64,000 bases of DNA from contig NZ_JBHUPT010000034.1 in assembly GCF_049056525.1 (NCBI RefSeq), forward strand, positions 124,001-188,000, read 5' to 3'. Numbering within the stretch: the first letter of the stretch is position 1; the number at the start of each line of letters is the position of its first letter. A program made the position numbers and the translations under genes. The notes beneath the pieces were generated by a model. The model searched no databases and was not told where the DNA came from. It saw only the letters and a list, made by a program, of their open reading frames with translations. The stretch comes from Leisingera coralii (lineage in GTDB: Bacteria; Pseudomonadota; Alphaproteobacteria; Rhodobacterales; Rhodobacteraceae). This document shows positions 27,828 to 37,421 of the stretch, in pieces.

Positions 27828-29303
27828 ATGGTTTCGCGTGTGATACCGGTCGACCCGTTTGACCTGGTGATTTTCGGCGGCACTGGCGATCTGGCGCAGC
27901 GTAAAATCCTGCCGGCGCTGTTCCGCCGCTATTGCGCGGGCCAGCTGCAGGGCGGCGAGCGGATCATCGGAGCAGCGCGGACGGCCATGAGCAGCGCGGA
28001 CTACCGCACCGTCGTGGCGGAATCGGTCCGCGAACACGCAGGCCCCAAGGCCTGCGGCGGCGGCGCGCTGGAGTCGTTTTTGGAGCGGGTCAGCTATGTC
28101 GCGCTGGATGCCTTGGGCGAGGCGGGCTGGCAGCAGCTTGGCCAAGCGCTGGAGGGGGCAGAGGATCCGCGGATCCGCGTGTTCTATTTTTCCGTCGGGC
28201 CGGGCCTGTTCGGACCGCTGGCGGAACGGCTGCACCGCCACGGGCTTGCCACGCCGCAGACCCGGATCGTGGTGGAAAAACCCTTTGGCCGCGATCTGGC
28301 CTCTGCGCGCGAGCTGAACCGGACGCTCGCCACCCATTTCGACGAGGGCCAGATCTACCGGATCGACCATTACCTGGGCAAGGAGACGGTGCAGAACCTG
28401 ATGGCGGTCCGATTTGGCAACATGCTGTTCGAGCCGCTGTGGAACAGCCAGTATGTCGACCACATCCAGATCACAGTGGCCGAGACGGTTGGCGTCGAGG
28501 GGCGCGAGGAGTATTATGAGCGTGCCGGCGCCATGCGCGACATGATGCAGAACCATCTCATGCAGCTTCTGTGTCTGATTGCGATGGAGCCGCCGGCCAA
28601 GTTCGACCCGGACGCTGTGCGTGACGAAAAGCTCAAGGTGATCCGGGCGCTGGATCCGGTGGAGCCGCATCACATCGTGCGCGGCCAGTATCAGGCGCGG
28701 CTCGATCCGGAGGCGCCGCACCCGTCCTACCGCGGGCTGGTGAACAACCCGCGCAGCACCACCGAAAGCTATGTGGCGCTGAAGGCGCATATCAGTAACT
28801 GGCGGTGGGCGGGCACGCCGTTCTACCTGCGCACGGGCAAGCGGCTGGTGAACCGTTCTTCGGTCATCAACGTGATGTTCAAGGACGCGCCGCATTCGAT
28901 TTTCGGGGCCGAGGCGGGACGCCATGCCAATCACCTGAAGATCCGGCTGCAGCCGAACGAGGGTATTACCCTCAGCGTGACCATCAAGGAGCCGGGGCAG
29001 GGCGGCATGCGGCTGATCGACGTGCCGCTGGACATGAGCTTTGCCGAGGCGCTGGGGCCGGAGGGCAGCGATCCGCCAGACGCCTATGAGCGGCTGATTA
29101 TGGATGTTGTGCGCGGCAACCAGACGTTGTTTATGAGGGGGGACGAGGTTGAGGCGGCCTGGGCTTGGACCGATCCGATAATTGAGGGCTGGAAATCCAG
29201 AGGCGATGTGCCTAAACCCTACGTTAGCGGTACCACAGGTCCAGAGGATGCCGATTTGCTGATGCGCCGCGACGGGCGGGAATGGAGGGGGATCAACCCA
29301 TGA
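27828..29303 (+). CDS. zwf: Glucose-6-phosphate 1-dehydrogenase
   Basis: A 491-residue enzyme with the coenzyme fingerprint GGTGDLAQRKI near residue 17 and the active-site signature RIDHYLGKE near residue 180. It oxidises glucose 6-phosphate to 6-phosphogluconolactone with NAD(P)+, feeding the Entner-Doudoroff and pentose phosphate routes. It is first in a three-gene unit with pgl, whose ATG overlaps the zwf stop (ATGA), and pgi 18 bp after pgl. Confidence 0.97.
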   Translation: MVSRVIPVDPFDLVIFGGTGDLAQRKILPALFRRYCAGQLQGGERIIGAARTAMSSADYRTVVAESVREHAGPKACGGGALESFLERVSYVALDALGEAGWQQLGQALEGAEDPRIRVFYFSVGPGLFGPLAERLHRHGLATPQTRIVVEKPFGRDLASARELNRTLATHFDEGQIYRIDHYLGKETVQNLMAVRFGNMLFEPLWNSQYVDHIQITVAETVGVEGREEYYERAGAMRDMMQNHLMQLLCLIAMEPPAKFDPDAVRDEKLKVIRALDPVEPHHIVRGQYQARLDPEAPHPSYRGLVNNPRSTTESYVALKAHISNWRWAGTPFYLRTGKRLVNRSSVINVMFKDAPHSIFGAEAGRHANHLKIRLQPNEGITLSVTIKEPGQGGMRLIDVPLDMSFAEALGPEGSDPPDAYERLIMDVVRGNQTLFMRGDEVEAAWAWTDPIIEGWKSRGDVPKPYVSGTTGPEDADLLMRRDGREWRGINP

Positions 29304-29971
29304 AATTCAACGAATACCCTGATCAGGACATGCTGGCGATCGAAGTCGCGAATGAGATTGCTGGGGATCTGAAAACGCATCTTCTGCATCATGACTCCGC
29401 GTCCTTTGCGGTTGCCGGCGGCACGACGCCCGGACTCATCTTTGACGATCTTTGTGCGGCGGATATCGATTGGGACCGGGTGCATGTAATGGCAACCGAT
29501 GAACGCTGGGTGCCTTCGGACAGCGCGCGCTCCAATGCTGCGATGATCCGGGCACGGCTGCTGCAAAACCGGGCGTCTGCGGCGCAATTCCTGCCGTTCC
29601 ATGTGCCGGAACGCGAGCCGGAGGATGTTCTGGCGGAACTCGAAAGCCTGGTGGTGCCGGAGCTGCCGCTGTCGGTGCTGCTGCTGGGCATGGGCGAAGA
29701 TATGCACACCGCGTCTCTGTTCCCCGGCGCCGTGGGAATCGAAGCTGCGCTGGAGGCGGATGCGCCTGCGCTCACGGTCATGCGCCCAAGCAGCCAGCCG
29801 GAAACCCGGGTCAGTCTGACGGCACGGGTGCTGGACGGCGCAATTGCGAAACACCTGGTGATTTTTGGCGATGCCAAACGGCGGGCGCTTGAACAGGCGA
29901 TGTCATTGCCGCCGGAAGATGCGCCGGTCCAGGCCGTATTGTCCGAGGCCTCCGTCCACTGGGCACCTTGA
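29300..29971 (+). CDS. pgl: 6-phosphogluconolactonase
   Basis: A 223-residue member of the glucosamine-6-phosphate isomerase/6-phosphogluconolactonase fold. Hallmarks are VAGGTTPGLIFDDL near residue 40, ATDERWVPSDSARSNAAMI near 65, and LLGMGEDMHTASLFPG near 130. It hydrolyses the lactone made by Zwf. The ATG at 29300 overlaps the zwf TGA by 4 bp, with GGAGGGG upstream, so it is translationally coupled. An alternative ATG at 29282 lies inside zwf and has no support. Confidence 0.95.
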   Translation: MKFNEYPDQDMLAIEVANEIAGDLKTHLLHHDSASFAVAGGTTPGLIFDDLCAADIDWDRVHVMATDERWVPSDSARSNAAMIRARLLQNRASAAQFLPFHVPEREPEDVLAELESLVVPELPLSVLLLGMGEDMHTASLFPGAVGIEAALEADAPALTVMRPSSQPETRVSLTARVLDGAIAKHLVIFGDAKRRALEQAMSLPPEDAPVQAVLSEASVHWAP

Positions 29972-29989
29972 TTTTCAGGAAAACTGAGT

Positions 29990-31594
29990 ATGTTTGAAGG
30001 CTTGAAGACGCTGCATGCAGAGAAATGCGGCGGAGATATAACTGAACTTTTTGAAAATGACCCGCAACGGGCCAGCGGTTTCAGCGTGCGGTTCGAAACG
30101 CTGTTGTTCGATTATTCCAAGACGCGGATTACTGCAGAGGTGCGCGAAGGCCTGACCGCCTTGTGCGAGGATCGGGATGTTGCCGGACGGCGTGCGGCTA
30201 TGTTCGATGGCGGACTGATCAACGAAACGGAACAGCGCGCGGTGCTGCATACCGCCCTTCGCGACCCGGACGGGCCAGAGCTGATGGTTGACGGAGAAGA
30301 AGTCCGTGCGTCCTTGCGGCATACGCTGGAGCGGATGGAGGATCTGGCGCGCCGGGTGCGCTCCGGTGCTCTGGCCGGGCCGGGCGGCACCTTCACCGAT
30401 GTCGTGAATATCGGCATTGGCGGCTCCGATCTGGGGCCGGTGATGGCAACCTTGGCATTGGCGGCCTATCATGACGGCCCGCGCTGCCACTTCGTGTCCA
30501 ACGTGGACGGAGCCCACATTCATGACATCCTGCAACGGCTTGATCCCAAGACAACTTTGGTGATTGTCGCTTCCAAGACCTTCACTACCGTGGAAACCAT
30601 GACCAATGCTGCCACCGCCCGGCGCTGGGTCGAGGCCGGCGGCGGTGATCCGGCGCGCCAGTTTCTCGCTCTGTCTACGTCCGAGGAGGAAACGGCAGCC
30701 TTTGGCATCCCGCCGGAGCATGTGTTCGGCTTCGAGGATTGGGTCGGCGGGCGCTATTCGGTCTGGGGGCCGATCGGGCTGAGCCTGATGCTGGCCGTCG
30801 GGCCGGAGCATTTCCGGGCTTTCCTGGCGGGCGGCAAGTCGATGGACGATCACTTCCGCACGGCTCCCTGGGAGCAGAACATGCCGGTGATGCTGGCGCT
30901 GACCGGGATCTGGCACCATCAGGTCTGCGGCTATCCGACCCGCGCCGTGCTGCCCTATGATCAGCGGCTGCGGCGCCTGCCCGCGTACCTTCAGCAGCTG
31001 GAGATGGAGTCGAACGGCAAATCCGTTGCAATGGACGGCACGCCCTTGCCTTACAACTCCGGTCCGGTTGTCTGGGGGGAGCCCGGCACCAACGGCCAGC
31101 ACGCTTTCTACCAGCTGCTGCATCAGGGCACCACGGTTGTGCCTGCCGAGTTTCTGGTGGCAGCCAAAGGGCATGAGCCGAAGCTGGAACAGCACCACCA
31201 GCTGCTGGTCGTGAACTGCCTGGCCCAATCCGAGGCGCTGATGCGCGGGCGCAGCCTGAATGAAGCCTGCGCGCTGATGAAGGCGGCAGGCTATGAAGGT
31301 GCGGAACTGGACCGGCAGGCGCGGCACCGGGTGTTCCCGGGCAACCGCCCTTCCACCACGCTGATCTACCCGCAGCTGACGCCCTATGTGCTGGGCCAGA
31401 TCATCGCGCTGTACGAGCACCGGGTGTTTGTCGAGGGGGTGATCCTGGGCATCAACTCCTTTGACCAATGGGGCGTGGAACTGGGCAAGGAGCTGGCAAA
31501 CTCCCTGCTTCCCCTGTTGCGCGGCGAGGGGCCTGCAGAGCGGAAGGACGGGTCAACCCGTGCCCTCCTCAAGTTTGTTCAGGATGCGCAGTAG
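29990..31594 (+). CDS. pgi: Glucose-6-phosphate isomerase
   Basis: A 534-residue cytosolic isomerase. Signatures seen are NIGIGGSDLGPVM near residue 140, FGFEDWVGGRYSVWGPIGLS near 245, and GNRPSTTLIYPQLTPYVLGQ near 450. It interconverts glucose 6-phosphate and fructose 6-phosphate. Downstream of zwf and pgl it lets fructose 6-phosphate cycle back into the oxidative routes, a usual arrangement in Roseobacter species, which mostly use the Entner-Doudoroff pathway. It is convergent with a small secreted protein gene only 7 bp away. Confidence 0.97.
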   Translation: MFEGLKTLHAEKCGGDITELFENDPQRASGFSVRFETLLFDYSKTRITAEVREGLTALCEDRDVAGRRAAMFDGGLINETEQRAVLHTALRDPDGPELMVDGEEVRASLRHTLERMEDLARRVRSGALAGPGGTFTDVVNIGIGGSDLGPVMATLALAAYHDGPRCHFVSNVDGAHIHDILQRLDPKTTLVIVASKTFTTVETMTNAATARRWVEAGGGDPARQFLALSTSEEETAAFGIPPEHVFGFEDWVGGRYSVWGPIGLSLMLAVGPEHFRAFLAGGKSMDDHFRTAPWEQNMPVMLALTGIWHHQVCGYPTRAVLPYDQRLRRLPAYLQQLEMESNGKSVAMDGTPLPYNSGPVVWGEPGTNGQHAFYQLLHQGTTVVPAEFLVAAKGHEPKLEQHHQLLVVNCLAQSEALMRGRSLNEACALMKAAGYEGAELDRQARHRVFPGNRPSTTLIYPQLTPYVLGQIIALYEHRVFVEGVILGINSFDQWGVELGKELANSLLPLLRGEGPAERKDGSTRALLKFVQDAQ

Positions 31595-31601
31595 GACGCA
31601 G

Positions 31602-32084
31602 TCAGGGCATCGTCACGCTGCTGGTTATGGTGTTCACGAACTTGCCGGACTCAGGGTCGGTCAGGGACGAAAACGTGCCGCCGCCCTGTGCTTCGGCCCA
31701 TGGGCCGGTTCCGCCGCTCAGGGTCCAGCTTCCTGTCATCGCGCCTGATTGATCCATTCCTTCAGCCTCCCAATGCAACACGACCTTTTCCCCCGCGCTG
31801 TCGACAAAGGCACAGATGCCACCGCCCTCAACCTCGCCTGAGGCGACCTCGACCGCACCGAAACAGGGGCCTGCGGCACCATTCATAGGATGCTCCGCTT
31901 CCTCCATTTCGACGTTTTCATAGGAGCTGCTGATCTGCATCACCATATGGTTTTCGGAAATCTGATTGACCGAGCTGGTCGAAATGCCTGTTCCCTTGCC
32001 CGGCTGCTCCCAGGTTGTGCCGGCCATTCCGGTTCCAGCGCTGAATGCGCAAAGCACTGCTGCGGTCAAACATTGACGAGTCAT
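31602..32084 (-). CDS. Secreted hypothetical protein
   Basis: A 160-residue protein with a signal peptide (MTRQCLTAAVLCAFSAGTGMA, cleavage near GMA-GT). The mature part is Gly-, Ser- and Glu-rich with alternating beta pattern (GAMTGSWTLSGGTGPWAEAQGGGTF), which is reminiscent of the allene oxide cyclase-like or lipocalin-like small barrels. Two cysteines (GPCFGAV and GGICAFV) could form a disulfide. I do not recognise a named family. GGGAGG lies eight bases before the ATG. It is convergent with pgi. Confidence 0.7.
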   Translation of the reverse strand: MTRQCLTAAVLCAFSAGTGMAGTTWEQPGKGTGISTSSVNQISENHMVMQISSSYENVEMEEAEHPMNGAAGPCFGAVEVASGEVEGGGICAFVDSAGEKVVLHWEAEGMDQSGAMTGSWTLSGGTGPWAEAQGGGTFSSLTDPESGKFVNTITSSVTMP

Positions 32085-32242
32085 ACTGATACCCTCCCAA
32101 CCATGCCGCCTGCACCTTGCAGGCGTGTGGTATCAGTCTAGCACAATTCGCACGGCGCCGCGCGGCAGGCAACTAGCGGGAGGGCGCGCACCGGTGCACC
32201 GCCTGGTGGAGCGCAAGTAAGTTCTTGAAATTCAGGGAATTC

Positions 32243-32316
32243 TGGAGCGGGTAGCGGGAATCGAACCCGCGCGTTCAGCTTGGGAAGCTGACAGGCTACC
32301 ATTACATCATACCCGC
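32243..32316 (-). tRNA. tRNA-Gly (anticodon CCC)
   Basis: A complete cloverleaf on the minus strand: acceptor GCGGGTA pairs with TACCCGC, anticodon stem TCAGC/GCTGA around the loop TTCCCAA gives anticodon CCC, and the T-arm has GGTTCGATTCCC. The CCA end is encoded (32243-32245). It reads GGG codons. The rest of the 307-bp gap 32085-32391 holds its promoter and an inverted repeat. Confidence 0.96.
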
Positions 32317-32330
32317 CTGTGAAAAGCAGG

Positions 32331-32369
32331 ATTATGCTGCAGCGCCAAGGAGGTCAAGGGCGCTGCAGC
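32331..32369 (-). promoter_or_regulatory. tRNA-Gly promoter inside an 11-bp inverted repeat
   Basis: On the minus strand TTGACC (32352-32357) and CATAAT (32331-32336) could be the -35 and -10 elements; the spacing is 15 bp, shorter than ideal. The -35 lies in the loop of a perfect inverted repeat with arms 32336-32346 and 32359-32369 (GCTGCAGCGCC). The same stem may end transcription of the RACo-like gene upstream. Confidence 0.45.
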
Positions 32370-32391
32370 GGAATTTTCGGCCCTTAAGGCA

Positions 32392-34440
32392 TCAGCCGCG
32401 GCGGCGGCGGCGGCGGCCTCCGCCAGCGCCTTCGCTGTCACCGCCGCCGGTGTTGAAGTTCACCTGCGGCAGGGTCACAACGGTTTCCAGGATCGGGAAG
32501 GGTTCAGCCGAGTTCGGGATCGCCGAGGCGTTCACGAAATGCTCCTGGAACCGGGGTTCCACGGCGGTTTCGATCTTCTCGATGTTTCGGACGGTTTCCT
32601 CGATCTCGCCGCGCGCTTCGGTATTCAGCAGCGCGATGCGGGCGCCAGTGCCGGCCGCGTTGCCGGCCGAAGTGACCTTCTCCAGCACGCAGTCGGGGAT
32701 CATCCCCAGCACCATCGCGTGCTTGGCAGAGATGTGCGCGCCAAAGGCGCCTGCCAGAACGACCCGGTCCACCTTGTCGACACCGAACTTGTCCATCAGC
32801 AGGCGCGCGCCAGAGTACAGCGCCGCCTTGGCCATCTGGATCGCCCGGATGTCCGGGTTGGTGACGGTGATGGTCGGGCCGCCCTCGGCGGAGCCGTCCC
32901 ACAGCATATAGGCATTGGTGCGGCCGTCCTGAATGCAGCGGGCCGAACCGGTCTGCTCAGCCGAGCCGATCAGACCAGAGGCATCCAGGACGCCCGCCAG
33001 GCGCATTTCGGCAATCGCCTCGATGATGCCGGAGCCGCAGATGCCGGTGATGCCGGTGGTGGCAATGGATTCGGCAAAACCTTGTTCGTCGGACCAGATT
33101 TCGGAACCGATGACACGGAATCGGGGCTCCTTGGTCTCCGGGTTGATCTCGACACGCTCGATGGCGCCGGGGGCGGCCCGCTGGCCGCTGGAGATCTGCG
33201 CACCCTCAAACGCTGGGCCGGTGGGGGAGGAGCAGGCTAAGACCTTTTCCTTGTTGCCCAGCAGGATCTCGGCATTGGTGCCGACGTCGACAACCAGCAC
33301 CAGATCCTCGGATTTGTCGGGGGCTTCCGACAGCGCCACGGCGGCGGCGTCGGCGCCGACATGGCCCGCGATGCAGGGCAGCAGATAGACGCGGGCAGCG
33401 GGGTGGATGTTCAGATCCAGCTCAACCGCGCGCAGCGCCAGCGAATTGGAGGTTGCCAGCGCAAACGGTGCCTGGCCCAGCTCGAACGGGTCGATGCCGA
33501 GGAACAGGTGGTGCATCACTGGGTTGCAGACAAAGACCGCATCCACGATCAGCGCCTTGTCGATCTCCGCCTCTGCCGCGATCTGGGTGAACAGCGCGTT
33601 CATGCCCTCGCGCACCGCGCGGGTCATCTCCTGGTCGCCGCCCTTGTTCATCATCGAATAGGACACCCGGCTCATCAGGTCCTCGCCAAAGCGGATCTGC
33701 GGGTTCATGATGCCCGAGGAGGCGACGACTTCGCCAGTTTGCAAATCGCACAGATGCGCGGCGATGGTGGTGGAGCCGAGGTCAACCGCCAGTCCGTAGA
33801 CCGAGCCTTCGTAATACCCGGGCCAGATGTGCATGATCTTGGGCGGGTGGTTGGCATCGCCCAGATGAACGGCAACGGTGACTTTCCAGCCGCCCTTGCG
33901 CAGCACTGGCTGCAGAACGTGCAGGATATGCAGGTCGGTCTTGACGCCCTTCAGCTCCCACTGGGTTTCCAGCGCCTCGATCAGCCGCTCCATATCGCCG
34001 GACGGCTTGTGCATGTCGGGCTCTTCCACCTCGACATAGAACAGCCGGGTGGAGGGGGTCATGATGATGTCGCGGGCCTCGGCACGCTTACGCACCACCT
34101 GGCGGTGCACTTGGCTCTCGGGCGGCACGTCTACCACGATGTCGCCCTGGATTGTTGCCTGACAACCCAGGCGGCGGCCGTCGATCAGCCCGCGCTTATC
34201 CTTGTAGCGCTGCTCGACCTTGTTCCACTCGCTGAGCGCGCCCTCCTGCACGGTGACACCGTGCTTGGGGAACTCACCGTAGGAGGGCGTGATCTGGCAT
34301 TTCGAGCAGATCCCGCGGCCGCCGCAGACCGAGTCGAGATCGACCCCCAGCTGCCGGGCGGCGGTGAGGATCGGCGTGCCCACGGGGAAACGCCCGCGCT
34401 TGCCGGAGGGGGTAAACACAACGAGGGGTTCGTCAGTCAT
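32392..34440 (-). CDS. Ferredoxin/ASKHA-domain protein, RACo-like corrinoid activator
   Basis: A 682-residue protein with an N-terminal [2Fe-2S] ferredoxin domain (cysteines in CGGRGICSKC near residue 40 and LGCQA near 93), a linker, and a C-terminal ASKHA ATPase domain (DUF4445; AVDLGSTTIAAHLCDL near 250, VVDVGTNAEILLGNK near 425, VLAGAFGAHISAKHAM near 580). Such proteins reductively reactivate the Co(II) corrinoid of methyltransferase systems. No corrinoid protein or methyltransferase gene is in the window. The chain ends in six consecutive arginines. The start at 34440 has AGAAGG eight bases upstream. Confidence 0.85.
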   Translation of the reverse strand: MTDEPLVVFTPSGKRGRFPVGTPILTAARQLGVDLDSVCGGRGICSKCQITPSYGEFPKHGVTVQEGALSEWNKVEQRYKDKRGLIDGRRLGCQATIQGDIVVDVPPESQVHRQVVRKRAEARDIIMTPSTRLFYVEVEEPDMHKPSGDMERLIEALETQWELKGVKTDLHILHVLQPVLRKGGWKVTVAVHLGDANHPPKIMHIWPGYYEGSVYGLAVDLGSTTIAAHLCDLQTGEVVASSGIMNPQIRFGEDLMSRVSYSMMNKGGDQEMTRAVREGMNALFTQIAAEAEIDKALIVDAVFVCNPVMHHLFLGIDPFELGQAPFALATSNSLALRAVELDLNIHPAARVYLLPCIAGHVGADAAAVALSEAPDKSEDLVLVVDVGTNAEILLGNKEKVLACSSPTGPAFEGAQISSGQRAAPGAIERVEINPETKEPRFRVIGSEIWSDEQGFAESIATTGITGICGSGIIEAIAEMRLAGVLDASGLIGSAEQTGSARCIQDGRTNAYMLWDGSAEGGPTITVTNPDIRAIQMAKAALYSGARLLMDKFGVDKVDRVVLAGAFGAHISAKHAMVLGMIPDCVLEKVTSAGNAAGTGARIALLNTEARGEIEETVRNIEKIETAVEPRFQEHFVNASAIPNSAEPFPILETVVTLPQVNFNTGGGDSEGAGGGRRRRRRG

Positions 34441-34585
34441 GCCTGTGGCCTTCTCATTCCGCAATTTAGGCGGAGCATATGGGCTTTTGCGGCAAGCGAA
34501 AGGCAATGCGCGGCATTTTCCCGTCTGCTGGCGCCATTTTTGCAGATTTGATGACTTTGGAATGCGGTTTTTTACGGCCCCGGGC

Positions 34586-35752
34586 TCAGGAGGCCTGCTG
34601 CCGCTCAACCTCTTTCAGCCACGCCAGAACCTGCGCCCGGCTGCCGTCCAGCTGCGGGGCAGGCGCGCGCGTTGCGGGATCGGGCAGGCCGCTCATCTTA
34701 ATCGGATTGCCAGCTGACAAATGCGCGGGGCGCCCGTTTTCTCCCAGAACCTCCACGACCATATTGCGGGCCAGGATCTGCGGATCCTGAAGCACTTGAT
34801 CGACGGTCTGGATCGGCCCGGTTGGAATGCCTGCCTCCGTCAGCAGAGCGATCCAGTGCTCCTTTGAACCGTCCAGTGTCACGGCCTCGATCAACCGTTT
34901 CAGAAGGCGGGCGTTTTCGCAGCGGGCGGGGTTGGTGGCAAAGCGCGGGTCGCCGGCAAGCGGCAATTGCAGCACATCGCAGAGCCGGGCAAACAGCGCG
35001 TCGTTGCCTGCGGCGATCACAAACAGCCCGTCCGATGCGTGAAAGGTCTCAAAAGGGGTGATCGAGGGATGACGCGCGCCGGAGGGCTGCGGCGCTTCAC
35101 CCGTCACCGCAGTAATCGCGATGGCGTGTTCCAGCAGCGCCAGCTGGCTGTCCAGCATGGCGACGTCGACAAACTTTCCTTGCCCGGTTTTCTGAACGTC
35201 CAGAAGCGCCGCCAGGATGCCGTGGCCCAGGAACATGCCTGCCACGATGTCGCCGATCGAGGCACCGACCCGCACCGGCTCGCGGTTCTTCTCGCCGGTG
35301 ATCGACATCACCCCGCCGCGCGCCTGGACCACCATGTCATAAGCCGGTTTCAGGGCATCCGGCCCGCTGTGGCCGAAACCGGAGACGGCGCCGTAGATCA
35401 GCCGTGGATATTGCGCGTGCAGCACGTCCCAGCCGTAGCCCAGCCGCTGCATCACCCCGGGGCGGTAGTTCTCCATCAGCACGTCTGCTTGCGCAAGCAG
35501 CCGTTCGAAAATGGCGCGGTCCTCCGGCGCCTTCAGATTCAGCGCAATGCTTTCCTTGCCGTGATTGATGGTGGCGAAATAGGCGCTCTCGCCGTCCTTG
35601 AACGGCGGGAAGGCGCGGGTGTCGTCGCCATCGCCGGGGCGCTCCACCTTGATCACCCTGGCACCAAGGTCCGACAGGATCATGGAGCAGTAGGGGCCGG
35701 CCAGCACATGGGTCAGGTCGAGAACGGTGATGTTTTCCAACGGTCCGGGCAT
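34586..35752 (-). CDS. CaiB/BaiF family CoA-transferase
   Basis: A 388-residue class III CoA-transferase. The N-terminal LDLTHVLAGPYCSMILSDLGA and KVERPGDGDDTR are characteristic, and the catalytic Asp is in VDVAMLDSQLALLEHA near residue 170. It moves CoA between carboxylic acids; known members act on formate/oxalate, carnitine, succinate or mesaconate. The acid used here is not evident, and no partner dehydratase or ligase is beside it. It is divergent from guaB across 184 bp. Confidence 0.9.
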   Translation of the reverse strand: MPGPLENITVLDLTHVLAGPYCSMILSDLGARVIKVERPGDGDDTRAFPPFKDGESAYFATINHGKESIALNLKAPEDRAIFERLLAQADVLMENYRPGVMQRLGYGWDVLHAQYPRLIYGAVSGFGHSGPDALKPAYDMVVQARGGVMSITGEKNREPVRVGASIGDIVAGMFLGHGILAALLDVQKTGQGKFVDVAMLDSQLALLEHAIAITAVTGEAPQPSGARHPSITPFETFHASDGLFVIAAGNDALFARLCDVLQLPLAGDPRFATNPARCENARLLKRLIEAVTLDGSKEHWIALLTEAGIPTGPIQTVDQVLQDPQILARNMVVEVLGENGRPAHLSAGNPIKMSGLPDPATRAPAPQLDGSRAQVLAWLKEVERQQAS

Positions 35753-35936
35753 GGTGAGTCCTGTTCGCGCTTCGATGGGGTAAAGTCCTAACTTACCTGT
35801 GAAACAGTTCCTTGATGCAAGTCAGGAAAAGCCGGGTTTTCTGCACCGCAGGAATTCTTGCCCTCTGCCTCTTTTCCCCCGGCCGGTTCTGTGCCATAGG
35901 GTCACCGCCAAACGGGGTTATGCATGGGGATGACAA

Positions 35937-37385
35937 ATGCAGATTCGTGAGGCTCTCACCTTTGATGACGTTCTTTTGGTGCCGGGCGCGTCCAGCGTGC
36001 TGCCGAACACCGCCGATACCCGCACCCGGGTGACCCGGTCGGTGTCGCTTAACATCCCGCTGCTCAGCTCGGCGATGGACACCGTGACCGAGTCCCGCAT
36101 GGCGATTGCCATGGCGCAGGCCGGCGGCATCGGGGTGATCCACAAGAACCTGAACGTCGAAGAACAGGCCCGCGAAGTGCGCCGGGTGAAACGCTTCGTC
36201 TCCGGCATCGTGTACAACCCCATCACCCTGACCGCAGAGCAGACGCTGGCCGACGCCAAGGCGCTGCAGGAGCGCTACCGGGTGACTGGTTTCCCGGTGG
36301 TGGACGGCTCCGGCCGCGTTGTCGGTATCGTCACCAACCGCGACATGCGCTTTGCCTCCGATGACAGCACCCCGGTGTCGGTCATGATGACCTCTGACAA
36401 CCTTGCGATGCTGCAGGAGCCCGCCGATCTGGAAGAGGCCAAGTCGCTGATGAAGGCGCGCCGGATCGAAAAGCTGCTGGTCACCGACAAGAACGGCAAG
36501 CTGACCGGCCTTTTGACCCTCAAGGACACCGAGCAGGCGGTTCTGAACCCCACCGCCTGCAAGGATGAATTGGGCCGCCTGCGCGTGGCGGCTGCCAGCT
36601 CCGTTGGCGACAGCGGCTTTGCCCGCTCCGAGGCGCTGATCGACGCGGGCGTTGATATCGTCGTGGTCGACACGGCGCATGGTCATTCCGCCGGCGTGAT
36701 CGAGGCGGTGAAGCGGGTCAAGGCGCTGTCCAGCAAGGTTCAGGTGATTGCCGGCAACGTGGCCACCGGCGAAGCCACCCGTGCCCTGATCGACGCGGGC
36801 GCGGATGCGGTCAAGGTCGGCATCGGCCCGGGCTCGATCTGCACCACCCGCATGGTGGCAGGCGTGGGCGTGCCGCAGCTGACCGCGATCATGGATTGCG
36901 CAAGCGCCGCAGGCGACACTCCGGTGATCGCCGATGGCGGCATCAAGTTCTCGGGTGACTTCGCCAAAGCCATTGCGGCCGGCGCCTCCTGCGCGATGGT
37001 CGGTTCGATGATCGCGGGCACTGATGAATCCCCGGGCGAAGTTATCCTGTACCAGGGCCGCTCGTACAAATCCTACCGCGGCATGGGCTCGATGGGCGCG
37101 ATGGCGCGCGGCTCTGCCGACCGCTACTTCCAGAAGGATGCCGCCAGCGACAAGCTGGTGCCGGAAGGGATCGAGGGCCAGGTGCCGTACAAGGGCGGTG
37201 CATCCGCAGTGATCCACCAGCTGGTCGGCGGCCTGCGCGCAGCAATGGGCTACACCGGCTGCGCCACCGTCGATGAGATGCGCAAGAACTGCAACTTTGT
37301 CCGCATCACCGGCGCCGGGCTCAAGGAAAGCCACGTGCACGATGTGCAGATCACCCGCGAAGCGCCGAACTACCGGGTGGGATAA
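35937..37385 (+). CDS. guaB: Inosine-5'-monophosphate dehydrogenase
   Basis: A 482-residue enzyme with the (beta/alpha)8 core split by two CBS domains (about residues 90-205). The catalytic cysteine is in GPGSICTTR near residue 300, the phosphate loop in ADGGIKFSGD near 330, and the flap begins at YRGMGSMGAM near 380. It oxidises IMP to XMP with NAD+, the committed step to guanine nucleotides. It starts MQIREALTFDDVLLVPG as is usual. The RNA methyltransferase gene follows 36 bp downstream. Confidence 0.97.
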   Translation: MQIREALTFDDVLLVPGASSVLPNTADTRTRVTRSVSLNIPLLSSAMDTVTESRMAIAMAQAGGIGVIHKNLNVEEQAREVRRVKRFVSGIVYNPITLTAEQTLADAKALQERYRVTGFPVVDGSGRVVGIVTNRDMRFASDDSTPVSVMMTSDNLAMLQEPADLEEAKSLMKARRIEKLLVTDKNGKLTGLLTLKDTEQAVLNPTACKDELGRLRVAAASSVGDSGFARSEALIDAGVDIVVVDTAHGHSAGVIEAVKRVKALSSKVQVIAGNVATGEATRALIDAGADAVKVGIGPGSICTTRMVAGVGVPQLTAIMDCASAAGDTPVIADGGIKFSGDFAKAIAAGASCAMVGSMIAGTDESPGEVILYQGRSYKSYRGMGSMGAMARGSADRYFQKDAASDKLVPEGIEGQVPYKGGASAVIHQLVGGLRAAMGYTGCATVDEMRKNCNFVRITGAGLKESHVHDVQITREAPNYRVG

Positions 37386-37421
37386 GCTGATGATGGCCGC
37401 GTGTGAAATTGGGGCAGGGGC

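Noticed and set aside
32243..32316. tRNA-Gly as an integration site of a genomic island
   Set aside because: No integrase gene and no repeat of the tRNA 3' end are seen in the window.
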